Source: an uncultured Spiribacter sp. (lineage in GTDB: Bacteria; Pseudomonadota; Gammaproteobacteria; Nitrococcales; Nitrococcaceae). Taken from it: DNA of 64,000 bases. The stretch lies in the NCBI GenBank assembly GCA_937884605.1, contig CALGDM010000028.1:1-64000 (forward strand), in the 5' to 3' direction. A model generated the notes under the pieces. It was given only the letters and a program-made list of their open reading frames with translations. It was not told the DNA's origin and ran no database searches. The position numbers and the translations under genes were made by a program. Below are positions 36,788-48,750 of the stretch, piece by piece (position 1 is the stretch's first letter; each line of letters starts with the position of its first letter).

Positions 36788-37087
36788 ATGTACTACGCGA
36801 TTATCAGTGAAGACGTGAGCGACAGCCGCGAGCGCCGCGCCGGTGCCCGGGACGCCCATATCGCCCGGCTTCGGGCCCTGCGCGACGATGGCCGCCTGCT
36901 GGTGGCCGGCCCGACACCGGCCATTGATGCCGACGACCCCGGCGAGGCGGGCTTCAGTGGCAGTCTCGTGATCGCCGAGTTCGACTCGCTGGCGAGCGCC
37001 CGGGCCTGGGCCGATGCCGATCCCTACGTGGCTGCAGGCGTTTACCGCGAGGTGACCGTCAAACCGTTCAAGAAGGTGCTGCCATGA
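36788..37087 (+). CDS. yciI: YciI family protein
   Basis: This 99-residue dimeric ferredoxin-like protein has the family blocks [37 protein letters not shown] and [21 protein letters not shown]. His and Asp residues of the putative active site are present (the His in DAHIARL). The function of YciI proteins is not established. The ATG at 36788 is chosen over an open frame 24 codons longer. It overlaps the bolA-like gene in ATGA. Confidence 0.9.
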   Translation: MYYAIISEDVSDSRERRAGARDAHIARLRALRDDGRLLVAGPTPAIDADDPGEAGFSGSLVIAEFDSLASARAWADADPYVAAGVYREVTVKPFKKVLP

Positions 37088-37395
37088 GTGAAATTCCACG
37101 CCGCGAGCGGCCGGCCATGATCCGCTCGCGACTCGAGAACAACCTGTCCATCGACTCGCTCGAGGTCCAGGATGACAGCCACCGGCATGTCGGCCATGCC
37201 GGCGCCCAGGCCGGTGGCGGCCACTACAGCCTGCGAATCGTCAGCGACGACTTCGCCGGCCGGCGTCGCCTCCAGCGGCATCGTCTGGTCTACGACGCGA
37301 TGGGGGACGCAATGCGCAATGACTGCATTCATGCCCTCAGCATCGAGGCCCTGACACCGGCCGAAGCCCGGTCCCAATCCCCTCAAAGCAAATGA
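37084..37395 (+). CDS. bolA: BolA-family protein
   Basis: This 103-residue protein has the BolA/IbaG core: [10 protein letters not shown] and [29 protein letters not shown], with the His residues that share an Fe-S cluster with monothiol glutaredoxins. It would act in iron-sulfur handling or as a stress regulator. It lies in the yciI-bolA-parvulin group; its end overlaps the next start by four bases. Whether it is BolA or IbaG type cannot be settled here; the RHR signature favours BolA. Confidence 0.87.
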   Translation: MSEIPRRERPAMIRSRLENNLSIDSLEVQDDSHRHVGHAGAQAGGGHYSLRIVSDDFAGRRRLQRHRLVYDAMGDAMRNDCIHALSIEALTPAEARSQSPQSK

Positions 37396-38264
37396 GTAAT
37401 ACCATGCCTGTCAGTCCCTTCACCGCCCTTCGCCTGACCCTGCCCGCCCTCGCCCTCGGCGCCGGAATGGGTCTGGCCCAGGCCCAGGAATCGGCCGACA
37501 GCGCGGACAGCGCCGGGGTCGAGGTGCTCGCCGAGATCAATGGCGAGACCCTGACCGCCCGCGAGCTCGATGCGCTGGTCTCGCAGCAGACTCAGGGCCA
37601 GACGGAGATCCCCCCGCCGCAGCGCCGCCAGTTTCTCGAGGAGATCATCAACCTGATGCTGCTGGCCCAGGCCGGCGATGCCGCCGGCATTGATGACGCC
37701 CCGGATGTGGCGGCACAGCTCAACAATGATCGTCGCCGCACCCTGGCGCAGGGCTTTGTGCGCCAGATCACCGAAAGCGATCCGGTGGCCGAATCGGTGC
37801 TGCGCGATCGCTACGATGAGGTCTACGGGGCCGAGGCCCCGCGCGAGTACAAGGCACGGCACATCCTGGTCTCCGACCGCGAGCAGGCGGCGGCCGTGAT
37901 CGACCGACTCGACAGCGGCGAGGCCTTCGTCGAACTGGCCGGTCAGTACTCCGAGGATGGCACCTCGCGGGATGGCGGCGACCTGGGGTGGTTTGCCCCG
38001 GGCGACATGGTCGAGCCGTTTTCGGCGGCGGTCGCCGAGCTCGAGCCGGGCGAGGTGACCGACGAACCCGTGGAAACCCGCTTCGGTTTTCATGTCATCC
38101 GGCTTGATGACACTCGGCAGACCGAAGCGCCGGCGTTTTCCGATGTCGCCAGTCAGCTGCGCATGAGCATCGTCAACGAGCGGATTCAGGCCGAGCTTGA
38201 GAGCCTTCGCAACGATGCCGAGATCGACTACGAAGCGGCCTGGGCCCAGCCCGACAACGGCTGA
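37392..38264 (+). CDS. Exported parvulin-type peptidyl-prolyl isomerase (PpiC/SurA-like)
   Basis: This 290-residue protein has a signal peptide (about residues 1-32, ending AQAQ). An N-terminal helical chaperone-like region follows (about 40-145). A single parvulin domain (about 153-250) contains EYKARHILVSDREQA, GGDLGWFAPGDMVEPFS and GFHVIRLDD. One isomerase domain instead of the two of SurA makes it PpiC/PrsA-like. It probably assists folding of exported proteins. A hairpin follows before ligA. Confidence 0.9.
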   Translation: MSNTMPVSPFTALRLTLPALALGAGMGLAQAQESADSADSAGVEVLAEINGETLTARELDALVSQQTQGQTEIPPPQRRQFLEEIINLMLLAQAGDAAGIDDAPDVAAQLNNDRRRTLAQGFVRQITESDPVAESVLRDRYDEVYGAEAPREYKARHILVSDREQAAAVIDRLDSGEAFVELAGQYSEDGTSRDGGDLGWFAPGDMVEPFSAAVAELEPGEVTDEPVETRFGFHVIRLDDTRQTEAPAFSDVASQLRMSIVNERIQAELESLRNDAEIDYEAAWAQPDNG

Positions 38265-38283
38265 TCCAGACCGCCGGTTCGAC

Positions 38284-38306
38284 GACCGCCTCCACAGCGG
38301 GGCGGT

Positions 38307-38307
<1 letters not shown>
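38284..38307. terminator. Hairpin between the convergent parvulin and ligA genes
   Basis: GACCGCC at 38284-38290 pairs with GGCGGTC at 38301-38307. It lies in the 42-base gap between two convergent genes. There is no T run on either strand, so terminator activity is only likely by position. Confidence 0.4.
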
Positions 38308-41098
<2,791 letters not shown>

Positions 41099-41152
41099 TC
41101 CCCGTTCCGTTCCCCCAGAGGGTTGTCAGGTTGCAACGCCACCTGTTTCAAC

Positions 41153-44100
41153 TCAAGTCTCGCCAGCGGTCATCTCCACCGCCGCCTCCACATCCACGGC
41201 CACCAGGCGCGACACCCCCGGTTCGGCCATGGTGACCCCGGCCAGATGGCTGGCTGCCTCCATGGTGGCCTTATTGTGCGTGATCACGATGAACTGGACA
41301 CGATCGGAGAGGGTTCGCAACAGATCGCAGAAGCGCCCGACATTGGCCTCGTCCAGCGGCGCATCGACCTCGTCGAGCATGCAGAATGGCGCCGGGTTGA
41401 GCTCGAAGATCGCAAACACCAGCGCCACGGCTGCCAGCGCCTTCTCGCCCCCGGAGAGCAGGTGGATATTGCTGATGCGCTTGCCGGGCGGCCGCGCCAT
41501 CAGGGTAACGCCGGTTTCGAGCAGATCCGCTTCGGTCATCTCCAGATAGGCCTCACCGCCACCGAAAAGCGTCGGAAACAACCCCTGCAGGCCGGCGTTA
41601 ACGGCATCGAACGTCGCCCGAAAACGGTTGCGGGTCTCGCGATCGATGCGCTGGATGGCGGTTTCGAGGGTCTCCAGCGCGGCACTCAGGTCGGCCTGCT
41701 GTTCATCGAGGTAGTCCTTGCGCTCGGCCAGCGTGGCCTGCTCATCGATGGCCGCCAGATTGATCGCCCCCAGCGCCTCAATGGCTGCCGCGAGGCGCTC
41801 GAGTTCGGCCAGATACGCCGATTCACTGGCGTCCTCGGGCAATGCCCCGGCAATCGTCGGGCCGTCCACCGGCAGTGCGGCAAACTGCTCGCGCCGGTTG
41901 GCAAGCCGCGCCTCCACCTCGACTTCGCGGTGACGCAGGCCATCGCGGGCCTCGCGTCGCTCGCGCACCGCCTGTTCCGCCAGCGAGCGCTCGGTATCGA
42001 GTTGACGCAGGGCTGTCTCGTGCTCATCGAGACGCCGACGCGCGGCCTCAAGGGCGGTCTCGCGCTCGGCACGCCGACTCAGCAGGGCCTGGCGCTCGCT
42101 GGCCCGGGTATCGTCCGGATCACTCAGCGCATCGATGGTGGCCTGCAGCTCATCGGCTCGATGCTGCAAATCGCGGGCCTGAGCCTCCAGCCGCGCAATG
42201 GCCTGATCCCGCGACTGCCGAGCGGTTTCGGCCCGCTCCAGACGCAGGGCGATCGCCTGGCGCTGGTCGCGGGCGGCGGCGGCATCCGCCCGGGCGCGTT
42301 CGAGGGCCGCCCGCGCCGTATCGAGCGAGGCATCCAGCGGCGCTCGTCGCTCACCGGCGGACTGCGCCCGGGCCTGGGCGGCATCACGCTCGGTCGCGGC
42401 CTGGGAGATGGCCGCGTGCGCCTCATCCCGCGATCGGCTCAGTTCCGATCGCTCGCGCTCCAGGCGCTGGCGTTGCTCGTCGCGCGCCTTTTGCTGATCA
42501 AGCGCGGCCTGATGCCGGGCACGGGCCGCCGCCAGCGTCTGATCCAGCGTTTGACGCTGCTCTACCGCCGCCTGCCGCTCGGCCTGTGCCTCGGCGCTGC
42601 GGGCTTCGGCGGCATCACGCTGGCGTGTCAGGCCATCCAGCGTTTGCCGGGCCGCCGCAATCTCCGCCACCAGGGCCTCGATCGCCCGGCCCCGCGCCAC
42701 CACACCGGCCTCCGGGTCGGTGGCATTGGCGCGCAGTCGCTGCCAGCCATGGCCATACCAGTGGCCCTCCGCGGTCATCACCGACTCGCCGGGCGCCAGG
42801 CGACTCAGCCAGCGCTGCGCTTCCGCGCGGGTCGCCGCCGCCCGGATCCGGACCAGCAGATCCGTCACCGCCGCCGGACCTTCCACCCGGGCAGCCAGCG
42901 AGTCTGGCGGAATGCTGGGCGTCGGGACGGATCGGTACAGCATCACCTCGCCGGCCTCAGGCGTGTCCGGTTCGGCGTCGCCCGCCTCCACGGCTTCGAG
43001 GGCACGCTCCAGGGCCCACTCGACCGCCATTTCCCAACCCGGCGCCACGGCAAGCTGATCCGCGAGCCGCCGCTGCCCGTCAAGCCCCTGCTCGTGCAGC
43101 CACCGGGCCATTGCGTCATCCCGGCCCAGCGCCTCGTCCTGGAGTGTCTGCAGTGATTCCCGGCGGGCCTCGCGGGCGGTCAGCACCGAGCGCTGCTGTT
43201 GGATCTGCGCATCCAGCGACTCGCGGGCCTCTCCCGCCGCAGCCAGCGCCGCATCGGCGTCGGCGATCCGCGCGTCCAGCGGCGCGCGATCGGTCTCGAG
43301 GGCATCGATGTCGGCGCTATCGGTGGCACCGACGGCGGACACCGCCTGCGCCTGCGCCTCGAGCTCCTCGGCAATGCGCTCGAGGCGCCGATCCTGCTCG
43401 GCGGTGCGGGCCTCGAGCTGCTCGATCCGGGTCTGCTCGAGCTGCATTTGACGCTCGGCCTCGGCGTGTTCACGGGCCACCGCGTCGCGGTGCTCGCGAG
43501 CTTCCTCGAGCCCGGCACTGGCCGTCGCGACGGCCTGATCGGCCCCGGCGAGGGTCTGGTCCGCGGCCTCCAGGGCCGGCGTCTCGGCGGCGATGGTTGC
43601 CGTCAGCGCCTCGCGCTCATTGCGATCATCGCTGAGGGCACGGGTGTTGTCAGCGATGGCGTTGTGCGTCTGCTCGAGCGCCTCGCGGCTTTGGCGGCGG
43701 GTCTCCTGATCGTGGCGAATGCGCTGCTCGAGCGCCGCCAGGGTCGAGCCCAGCTCGTAGTACTCCGCCTGAACGGCGTTCAGCTGATCACTGGCCTGGG
43801 TCTGCTCGGCCCGCACCGATTCCATGTCGCGCTCGCAGCGACGCTGCTCGGCCAGTCGTGCCTCGAGGGCGGTCTCGGCCTGGGCGCGCTCCGCCTCCAG
43901 ACCGGCATGTTCGGCCTCAAGCTGGCGAATCCGCAGCAGGGTCAGTTCGGCATGACATTGGCGTTCGTCGGCTTTGAGCTGACGGTAGCGCTCGGCGGTA
44001 CGCGCCTGATCATTGAGCTTGTCGAGCTGCCGGGCGACTTCGCCACGCATGTCATCGAGCCGCTCGAGATTCTCGCGAGTATCGCGGATGCGGCGCTCGG

Positions 44101-44638
44101 TCTCGCGGCGGCGCTCCTTGTACAGGCTGATGCCGGCGGCCTCCTCGAGATAGCCGCGCAATGCCTCGGGACGTGCCTCGATGAGCCGCGAAATGGTGCC
44201 CTGCTCGATGATCGAATAACTGCGCGGCCCAAGCCCGGTGCCCAGAAAGACATCGGTGATGTCGCGGCGTCGACAGCGACTGCCATTGAGAAAATAGGCC
44301 GATTGCCCGTCGCGGTTGACCTGACGGCGGATGGCGATTTCGCTGAAGCCGGCGTACTGCCCGCCCAGCGAGCCGTCGGCGTTGTCGAACACCAGCTCGA
44401 TACTCGCCTGCCCCACCGGCTTGCGGCTGCCGGATCCGCTGAAGATGACATCGGCCATGGAGCCACCGCGCAGATGCTTGGCCGAGCGCTCGCCCATCAC
44501 CCAGCGTACCGCGTCGATGATGTTGGATTTGCCGCAGCCATTGGGCCCGACGATGGCGGTAATGCCCGTTCCCAGGGGAACCGGCGTGGTATCGACGAAG
44601 GATTTGAAACCGCTCAGGCGGATTTTACTCAGGCGCAT
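41153..44638 (-). CDS. smc: Chromosome partition protein Smc
   Basis: This 1161-residue condensin ATPase has an N-terminal head with Walker A VGPNGCGKSN, a long Ala-, Arg- and Glu-rich coiled coil (about residues 170-480 and 650-1000) interrupted by a hinge (about 500-640), and a C-terminal head with signature LSGGEKALAAVALVFA and Walker B FCMLDEVDAPLDEANV. The start at MRLSKIRLSGFKSF is the family start; the frame extends 44 codons upstream without homology. It works with ScpA and ScpB, encoded at 34032 and 33493. Long antisense frames in this gene are shadows. Confidence 0.96.
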   Translation of the reverse strand: MRLSKIRLSGFKSFVDTTPVPLGTGITAIVGPNGCGKSNIIDAVRWVMGERSAKHLRGGSMADVIFSGSGSRKPVGQASIELVFDNADGSLGGQYAGFSEIAIRRQVNRDGQSAYFLNGSRCRRRDITDVFLGTGLGPRSYSIIEQGTISRLIEARPEALRGYLEEAAGISLYKERRRETERRIRDTRENLERLDDMRGEVARQLDKLNDQARTAERYRQLKADERQCHAELTLLRIRQLEAEHAGLEAERAQAETALEARLAEQRRCERDMESVRAEQTQASDQLNAVQAEYYELGSTLAALEQRIRHDQETRRQSREALEQTHNAIADNTRALSDDRNEREALTATIAAETPALEAADQTLAGADQAVATASAGLEEAREHRDAVAREHAEAERQMQLEQTRIEQLEARTAEQDRRLERIAEELEAQAQAVSAVGATDSADIDALETDRAPLDARIADADAALAAAGEARESLDAQIQQQRSVLTAREARRESLQTLQDEALGRDDAMARWLHEQGLDGQRRLADQLAVAPGWEMAVEWALERALEAVEAGDAEPDTPEAGEVMLYRSVPTPSIPPDSLAARVEGPAAVTDLLVRIRAAATRAEAQRWLSRLAPGESVMTAEGHWYGHGWQRLRANATDPEAGVVARGRAIEALVAEIAAARQTLDGLTRQRDAAEARSAEAQAERQAAVEQRQTLDQTLAAARARHQAALDQQKARDEQRQRLERERSELSRSRDEAHAAISQAATERDAAQARAQSAGERRAPLDASLDTARAALERARADAAAARDQRQAIALRLERAETARQSRDQAIARLEAQARDLQHRADELQATIDALSDPDDTRASERQALLSRRAERETALEAARRRLDEHETALRQLDTERSLAEQAVRERREARDGLRHREVEVEARLANRREQFAALPVDGPTIAGALPEDASESAYLAELERLAAAIEALGAINLAAIDEQATLAERKDYLDEQQADLSAALETLETAIQRIDRETRNRFRATFDAVNAGLQGLFPTLFGGGEAYLEMTEADLLETGVTLMARPPGKRISNIHLLSGGEKALAAVALVFAIFELNPAPFCMLDEVDAPLDEANVGRFCDLLRTLSDRVQFIVITHNKATMEAASHLAGVTMAEPGVSRLVAVDVEAAVEMTAGET

Positions 44639-44678
44639 CGGCGCTAACGCCCCGTTTGCAGTGCAGTATTCAAGATAC

Positions 44679-46577
44679 TCACTTTCCTGCAGACGAGGAA
44701 CCGATACGCCGGTACAGCGTGCTGCGACTGATGCCAAGCGCCCGCGCCGCGCGGCTGACATTGCCGCCATGCTCGGTCAGTGCCGCCTCGATGTGGCGCT
44801 GTTCGACGGTGCGCAGGTCGGTGGCGCTCGCCAGCGACTCCGATGCCAGCGCACCCGTCGCCGCCGCGACGCCATCGGGCAGATCGGCCAGCGTCACCGG
44901 CCCACCGGGCCGGCGCAGTGCGAGCGCCGTCTGCATCACGCTGTGCAACTGGCGCAGATTGCCGGGCCAGGGATAGGCAAGCAGCCGCGCACGGGCCTCT
45001 GCCGAGAGCGTGGCCGTGGGATCCTGCTCGGCCACGAGCCGATCGATCAGCGCCTCGCGATCGCTGCGCTCGCGAAGGGGCGGGAGCTCAACCCGCAATC
45101 CGCACAGGCGGTAGTAGAGATCGGCCCGAAACGTCCCCGCGGTCACCCGAGCACCAAGATCGCAATGCGTGGCACTGACCAGCGAAAAGTCCACCGCCCG
45201 GGGCTTGCCCCCACCCACCGGTAGCACCGTGCGCTCCTGCAACACCCGCAGCAATCGCGTCTGCAGCGCGACCGGCATATCGCCGATCTCGTCGAGGAAT
45301 AGCGTCCCGCCATTGGCCTCGACGATGCGGCCCTCCGCCCCGCGGGGGCTGGCCCCGGTAAACGCCCCGGGCACGTAGCCGAACAGCTCCGCCTCGGCAA
45401 GGCCCTCGGGAATCGCCGCGCAATTGACCGCCACGACCGACCCATTGGCCCGCGGCCCCTGCGCATGCAGAGCACGGACCACCCACTCTTTGCCAGTGCC
45501 GGTTTCGCCTTCGATCAGCAGGGGGATGTTGCGGGCGAACACCCGGTGGGCACGGCCGAGCGTCTCGGCCACCCCCCGGTCACCGGCGTGCAGCCCATCA
45601 AGGGTGGGGCCCGCGGATGCCGTCGCCGTGGGCGTCGACCGGGGCGCGGGTACTGCAGCCGATGCCGGGTTGCGAGCCGGTGGCGGGACCAGCCGCAGGC
45701 AGGTCATGATCCCGGTGGCGGTCCGCCGCAGGGGCGTTGACTCGTCGCTGCGCAGTAACCCTTCGAAGGTCTCCTCGAACAGGGCCTCGAACCGGGTGCC
45801 GATACACCCGTCGCCAAAGTAATCACGGGCCACCTCGTTCAGCGCCAGTACCTGACCGTCGCCATCGAGCGCGATGATGCCCTCGCCGAGTGTCCCGAGC
45901 AGTTCCGGGCGGGCATGCAGGTGCAGGTGGAAGGCGTCGTTGAACTGCGCGGTCAGCCATCGATTCTCGATCATGCGCGCGCCCATGCGGACCAGCCCCA
46001 GGGCGTGGATCTGGCGGGCCGACTGATCCCCCGAGACATCCAGCAGGCCGATTACCCTGCCGTTCGTATCGTGGATGGGCGCGGCCGCACAGGTGAGAAA
46101 CGTATTGCACTGCAGATAGTGTTCGGGCCCATGCACGGATGCCGGCGCCCCGTGGGCGAGTGCCAGGCCGATGGCGTTGGTGCCGCGCACGCCTTCGTCC
46201 CAGCAGGCGCCGGGTGCCAGGGCCACACGCTGGCTACGCTCGTGGAAGTACGGATCGCCGTGGCGCTCGAGAATCATGCCAGAGGCGTCCGTGAGCAGAA
46301 CCGCGCTGTTGCTGCCACTGATCTGGTGGTAGAGGTTTTCGATTTCCGGCAGCGCCAGCGCGATCAACGATTCGTTTTCCGCGCGGGCCGCCCGCAGCGC
46401 AGCGGCATCGACGACGGCATCACCCGCGCGTTGTTGTGGCGATAACCCGGCGGTTCTCACCCGCTGCCAGGACGCGGGGACGCCCATTGCCGCGCCCGCG
46501 GGCATCGGTTCGCCAGCCAGTAGCTGACGCCGCACCCCGACGAGCCTGGCGCGGTCGTTGAACGGCTGCTCGTCCAT
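44679..46577 (-). CDS. acoR: AcoR-like sigma-54-dependent transcriptional activator
   Basis: This 632-residue activator has an N-terminal GAF-type sensor (about residues 70-220, SGMILERHGDP and CWDEGVRGTNAIGLALAHGAP). A short PAS-like region follows (about 225-290), then an AAA+ domain with Walker A EGETGTGKEW and the sigma-54 contact loop GAFTGA, and a Fis-type helix-turn-helix at the end (NVSRAARALGISRSTLYRRI). It belongs to the AcoR/AcxR group that controls acetoin, alcohol or aldehyde use. The start at MDEQPFNDRARL has GGAGGAGGG in front. It is divergent from the aldehyde dehydrogenase gene, which has a -24/-12 promoter. Confidence 0.9.
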   Translation of the reverse strand: MDEQPFNDRARLVGVRRQLLAGEPMPAGAAMGVPASWQRVRTAGLSPQQRAGDAVVDAAALRAARAENESLIALALPEIENLYHQISGSNSAVLLTDASGMILERHGDPYFHERSQRVALAPGACWDEGVRGTNAIGLALAHGAPASVHGPEHYLQCNTFLTCAAAPIHDTNGRVIGLLDVSGDQSARQIHALGLVRMGARMIENRWLTAQFNDAFHLHLHARPELLGTLGEGIIALDGDGQVLALNEVARDYFGDGCIGTRFEALFEETFEGLLRSDESTPLRRTATGIMTCLRLVPPPARNPASAAVPAPRSTPTATASAGPTLDGLHAGDRGVAETLGRAHRVFARNIPLLIEGETGTGKEWVVRALHAQGPRANGSVVAVNCAAIPEGLAEAELFGYVPGAFTGASPRGAEGRIVEANGGTLFLDEIGDMPVALQTRLLRVLQERTVLPVGGGKPRAVDFSLVSATHCDLGARVTAGTFRADLYYRLCGLRVELPPLRERSDREALIDRLVAEQDPTATLSAEARARLLAYPWPGNLRQLHSVMQTALALRRPGGPVTLADLPDGVAAATGALASESLASATDLRTVEQRHIEAALTEHGGNVSRAARALGISRSTLYRRIGSSSAGK

Positions 46578-46590
46578 CGCCCTCCTCCCC

Positions 46591-46607
46591 TGTCGCAATG
46601 TGCGACA
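46591..46607. promoter_or_regulatory. Palindromic activator site (UAS) for the AcoR-like protein
   Basis: TGTCGCAATGTGCGACA is a perfect inverted repeat with seven-base arms and a three-base centre. It lies about 110 bases upstream of the -24 element, the usual distance for an enhancer-type site. It is also 14 bases from the activator's own start codon, so it could serve autoregulation. Confidence 0.65.
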
Positions 46608-46714
46608 GATTGTTCGAAAACGGCACAGCGGCCTCCCGCCTCTATCGGGCGAGTTGAGCATCACAATCGCCCAGTCGCGGGCATGACGCAAGCACGCGGC
46701 GGCCGGCGGCGGAT

Positions 46715-46730
46715 TGGCGCGGATCTTGCT
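46715..46730 (+). promoter_or_regulatory. Sigma-54 (-24/-12) promoter of the aldehyde dehydrogenase operon
   Basis: TTGGCGCGGATCTTGCT (46714-46730) matches the consensus TGGCACG-N4-TTGCW. The GG pair at 46716-46717 and the GC pair at 46728-46729 are exactly 10 bases apart. Transcription should start near 46741, giving a leader of about 48 bases. Confidence 0.85.
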
Positions 46731-46788
46731 GGGATGGGGGTGTCGGCGCGCATGGCGTACCGACCCATAAAAAAACGGAGGAGAGAGC

Positions 46789-48309
46789 ATGATCTACGCC
46801 AATCCCGGCAGTGCCAACGCCATTGTCCATTTCAAGAGCGAGTACCAGAACTTCATCGGTGGCGACTGGCAACCCCCGCTTGACGGGGAGTATTTCGACA
46901 ACCCGACACCGGTCACCGGACAGACTTTCTGCCGGATTCCGCGCTCCAAGGCCGCTGACATCGAACGGGCGCTGGACGCCGCCCATGGCGCGAAAACGGC
47001 CTGGGGCAAAACGCCGGTGGCCGAGCGGGCGGTCATCCTGAACACCATCGCCGATCGCATGGAGGCCAACCTCGAGGCCCTCGCCGTCGCCGAGACCTGG
47101 GAGAACGGCAAGCCCGTGCGCGAGACACTGGCCGCCGACCTGCCCCTCGCGATCGATCACTTCCGCTACTTTGCCGGGGTCATTCGCGCCCAGGAGGGCT
47201 CACTCGGCGAGCTCGACGACGACACCGTGTCGTATCAGATCCACGAGCCGCTGGGCGTGGTCGGTCAGATCATCCCGTGGAACTTTCCGATCCTGATGGC
47301 GACCTGGAAGCTGGCGCCGGCACTGGCCGCCGGCAACTGCGTGGTCCTCAAGCCGGCGGAACAGACCCCGGCGAGCATCCTGATGCTCACCGAACTGATC
47401 GCCGATCTGCTGCCGGCCGGCGTGCTCAATATCGTCAATGGCTTTGGCGCCGAGGCAGGCAAGGCGCTGGCCTCCAACCCGCGGATCGCCAAAGTGGCCT
47501 TTACCGGTGAGACCACCACCGGGCGGCTGATCATGCAGTACGCCTCGGAGAACCTCATCCCGGTCACCCTCGAACTGGGTGGCAAGTCACCCAACGTGTT
47601 CTTTGCTGACTGCTTTGCCGAGAACGACGGGTTTCGCGAAAAAAGCCTCGAGGGCTTCGCGATGTTCGCCCTCAACCAGGGCGAGGTCTGCACCTGCCCG
47701 TCCCGCGCGTTGGTGCAGCGCTCGTTCTACGGCGATTTCATGGACGCCGCTCTGGATCGGGTGGCGCGGATCAAGACCGGCAATCCCCTCGACACCGAGA
47801 CCATGGTGGGCGCTCAGGCGTCGCGCGATCAGCTCGAGAAGATCATGGCCTACCTCGACATCGGCAGGCAGGAAGGCGCGCGGGTCCTTGCTGGCGGTGA
47901 GCCGCTCGATCCGGGCGGCGAGTTGAGCGGTGGCTACTACGTCCAGCCCACCGTGTTCGAGGGCAACAACCGCATGCGCGTGTTCCAGGAGGAGATCTTT
48001 GGTCCGGTGGTCTCGGTCACCGGCTTCGATGACCGGGAGGATGCCCTGGGGATTGCCAACGACACGCTCTACGGCCTGGGCGCCGGGTTGTGGACACGCA
48101 ACGTCAACACCGCCTATCGCATGGGACGCGGCATCCAGGCCGGTCGTGTGTGGACCAACTGCTACCACCTCTACCCCGCCCATGCGGCATTCGGTGGCTA
48201 CAAGCAGTCCGGGTTCGGCCGGGAAAACCACCTCATGATGCTCGCGCATTACCAGCAGACCAAAAACCTGCTGGTGAGCTACAGCGAGTCCCCGATGGGG
48301 CTTTTCTAA
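46789..48309 (+). CDS. NAD-dependent acetaldehyde-type aldehyde dehydrogenase (AcoD/ExaC-like)
   Basis: This 506-residue enzyme oxidises aldehydes, most likely acetaldehyde, to acids. The catalytic Cys301 lies in [11 protein letters not shown], the general base Glu262 in LELGGKSPN, and the NAD-binding segment in [22 protein letters not shown]. The sequence from the N-terminus ([16 protein letters not shown]) agrees with the AcoD/ExaC branch, which is regulated by sigma-54 activators in several bacteria. The ribosome site is GGAGGAGAG. It is followed by a DUF779 gene, the standard companion of this branch. Confidence 0.92.
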   Translation: MIYANPGSANAIVHFKSEYQNFIGGDWQPPLDGEYFDNPTPVTGQTFCRIPRSKAADIERALDAAHGAKTAWGKTPVAERAVILNTIADRMEANLEALAVAETWENGKPVRETLAADLPLAIDHFRYFAGVIRAQEGSLGELDDDTVSYQIHEPLGVVGQIIPWNFPILMATWKLAPALAAGNCVVLKPAEQTPASILMLTELIADLLPAGVLNIVNGFGAEAGKALASNPRIAKVAFTGETTTGRLIMQYASENLIPVTLELGGKSPNVFFADCFAENDGFREKSLEGFAMFALNQGEVCTCPSRALVQRSFYGDFMDAALDRVARIKTGNPLDTETMVGAQASRDQLEKIMAYLDIGRQEGARVLAGGEPLDPGGELSGGYYVQPTVFEGNNRMRVFQEEIFGPVVSVTGFDDREDALGIANDTLYGLGAGLWTRNVNTAYRMGRGIQAGRVWTNCYHLYPAHAAFGGYKQSGFGRENHLMMLAHYQQTKNLLVSYSESPMGLF

Positions 48310-48345
48310 TGCCCTGAGCGCCTGGCGCTTGAGGTCACCCCCTGT

Positions 48346-48371
48346 GGGCCGGACACCTTGCGTGCCGGCCC
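48346..48371 (+). other. Hairpin between the aldehyde dehydrogenase and DUF779 genes
   Basis: GGGCCGG at 48346-48352 pairs with CCGGCCC at 48365-48371. No T run follows. It may moderate downstream expression or protect the upstream mRNA end. Confidence 0.4.
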
Positions 48372-48396
48372 GGGTCTTGCCAGACAGGAGGACGCG

Positions 48397-48750
48397 ATGG
48401 ACACGAATGAACCCGGCGTGGTCGCAACACCCGCTGCCGAGGCGCTGATCGCCGATCTGCAGCGGCGCCACGGGCCCCTTCTTTTCCACCAGTCCGGCGG
48501 GTGCTGTGACGGCAGTGCGCCCATGTGCTACCCCCGCGACGAATTCCGCATCGGCGCGCGCGATGTCCACCTCGGTGACATCGGCGGACAGCCCTTCTAC
48601 ATCGGGGGCGATCAATACGCACTGTGGTCGCACACCCGCTTGATCATCGATGTCATCGACGGGCGCGGCTCGGGGTTTTCACTGGAAGCGCCGGAGGGCA
48701 AACGCTTCCTGACCCGCTCCGAAGTATGCACGCCCCCCGGACGGGATTAG
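48397..48750 (+). CDS. DUF779 domain protein
   Basis: This 117-residue protein has the family core HGPLLFHQSGGCCDGSAPMCY and FYIGGDQYALWSHTRLIIDV. The Cys-rich GGCCDGS stretch and Cys near the end suggest metal or redox chemistry. DUF779 genes regularly follow AcoD/ExaC-type aldehyde dehydrogenase genes; the biochemical role is not known to me. The ATG at 48397 has AGGAGG at 48386-48391, so the open frame 13 codons longer is not used. Confidence 0.88.
   Translation: MDTNEPGVVATPAAEALIADLQRRHGPLLFHQSGGCCDGSAPMCYPRDEFRIGARDVHLGDIGGQPFYIGGDQYALWSHTRLIIDVIDGRGSGFSLEAPEGKRFLTRSEVCTPPGRD

Noticed and set aside
41123-43156. Long plus-strand frames (597 and 677 residues, and 482 residues at 43199-44647) opposite smc
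   Set aside because: They are shadows of the Ala-, Arg- and Glu-rich coiled-coil coding of smc and have low-complexity Pro, Arg and Gly text.
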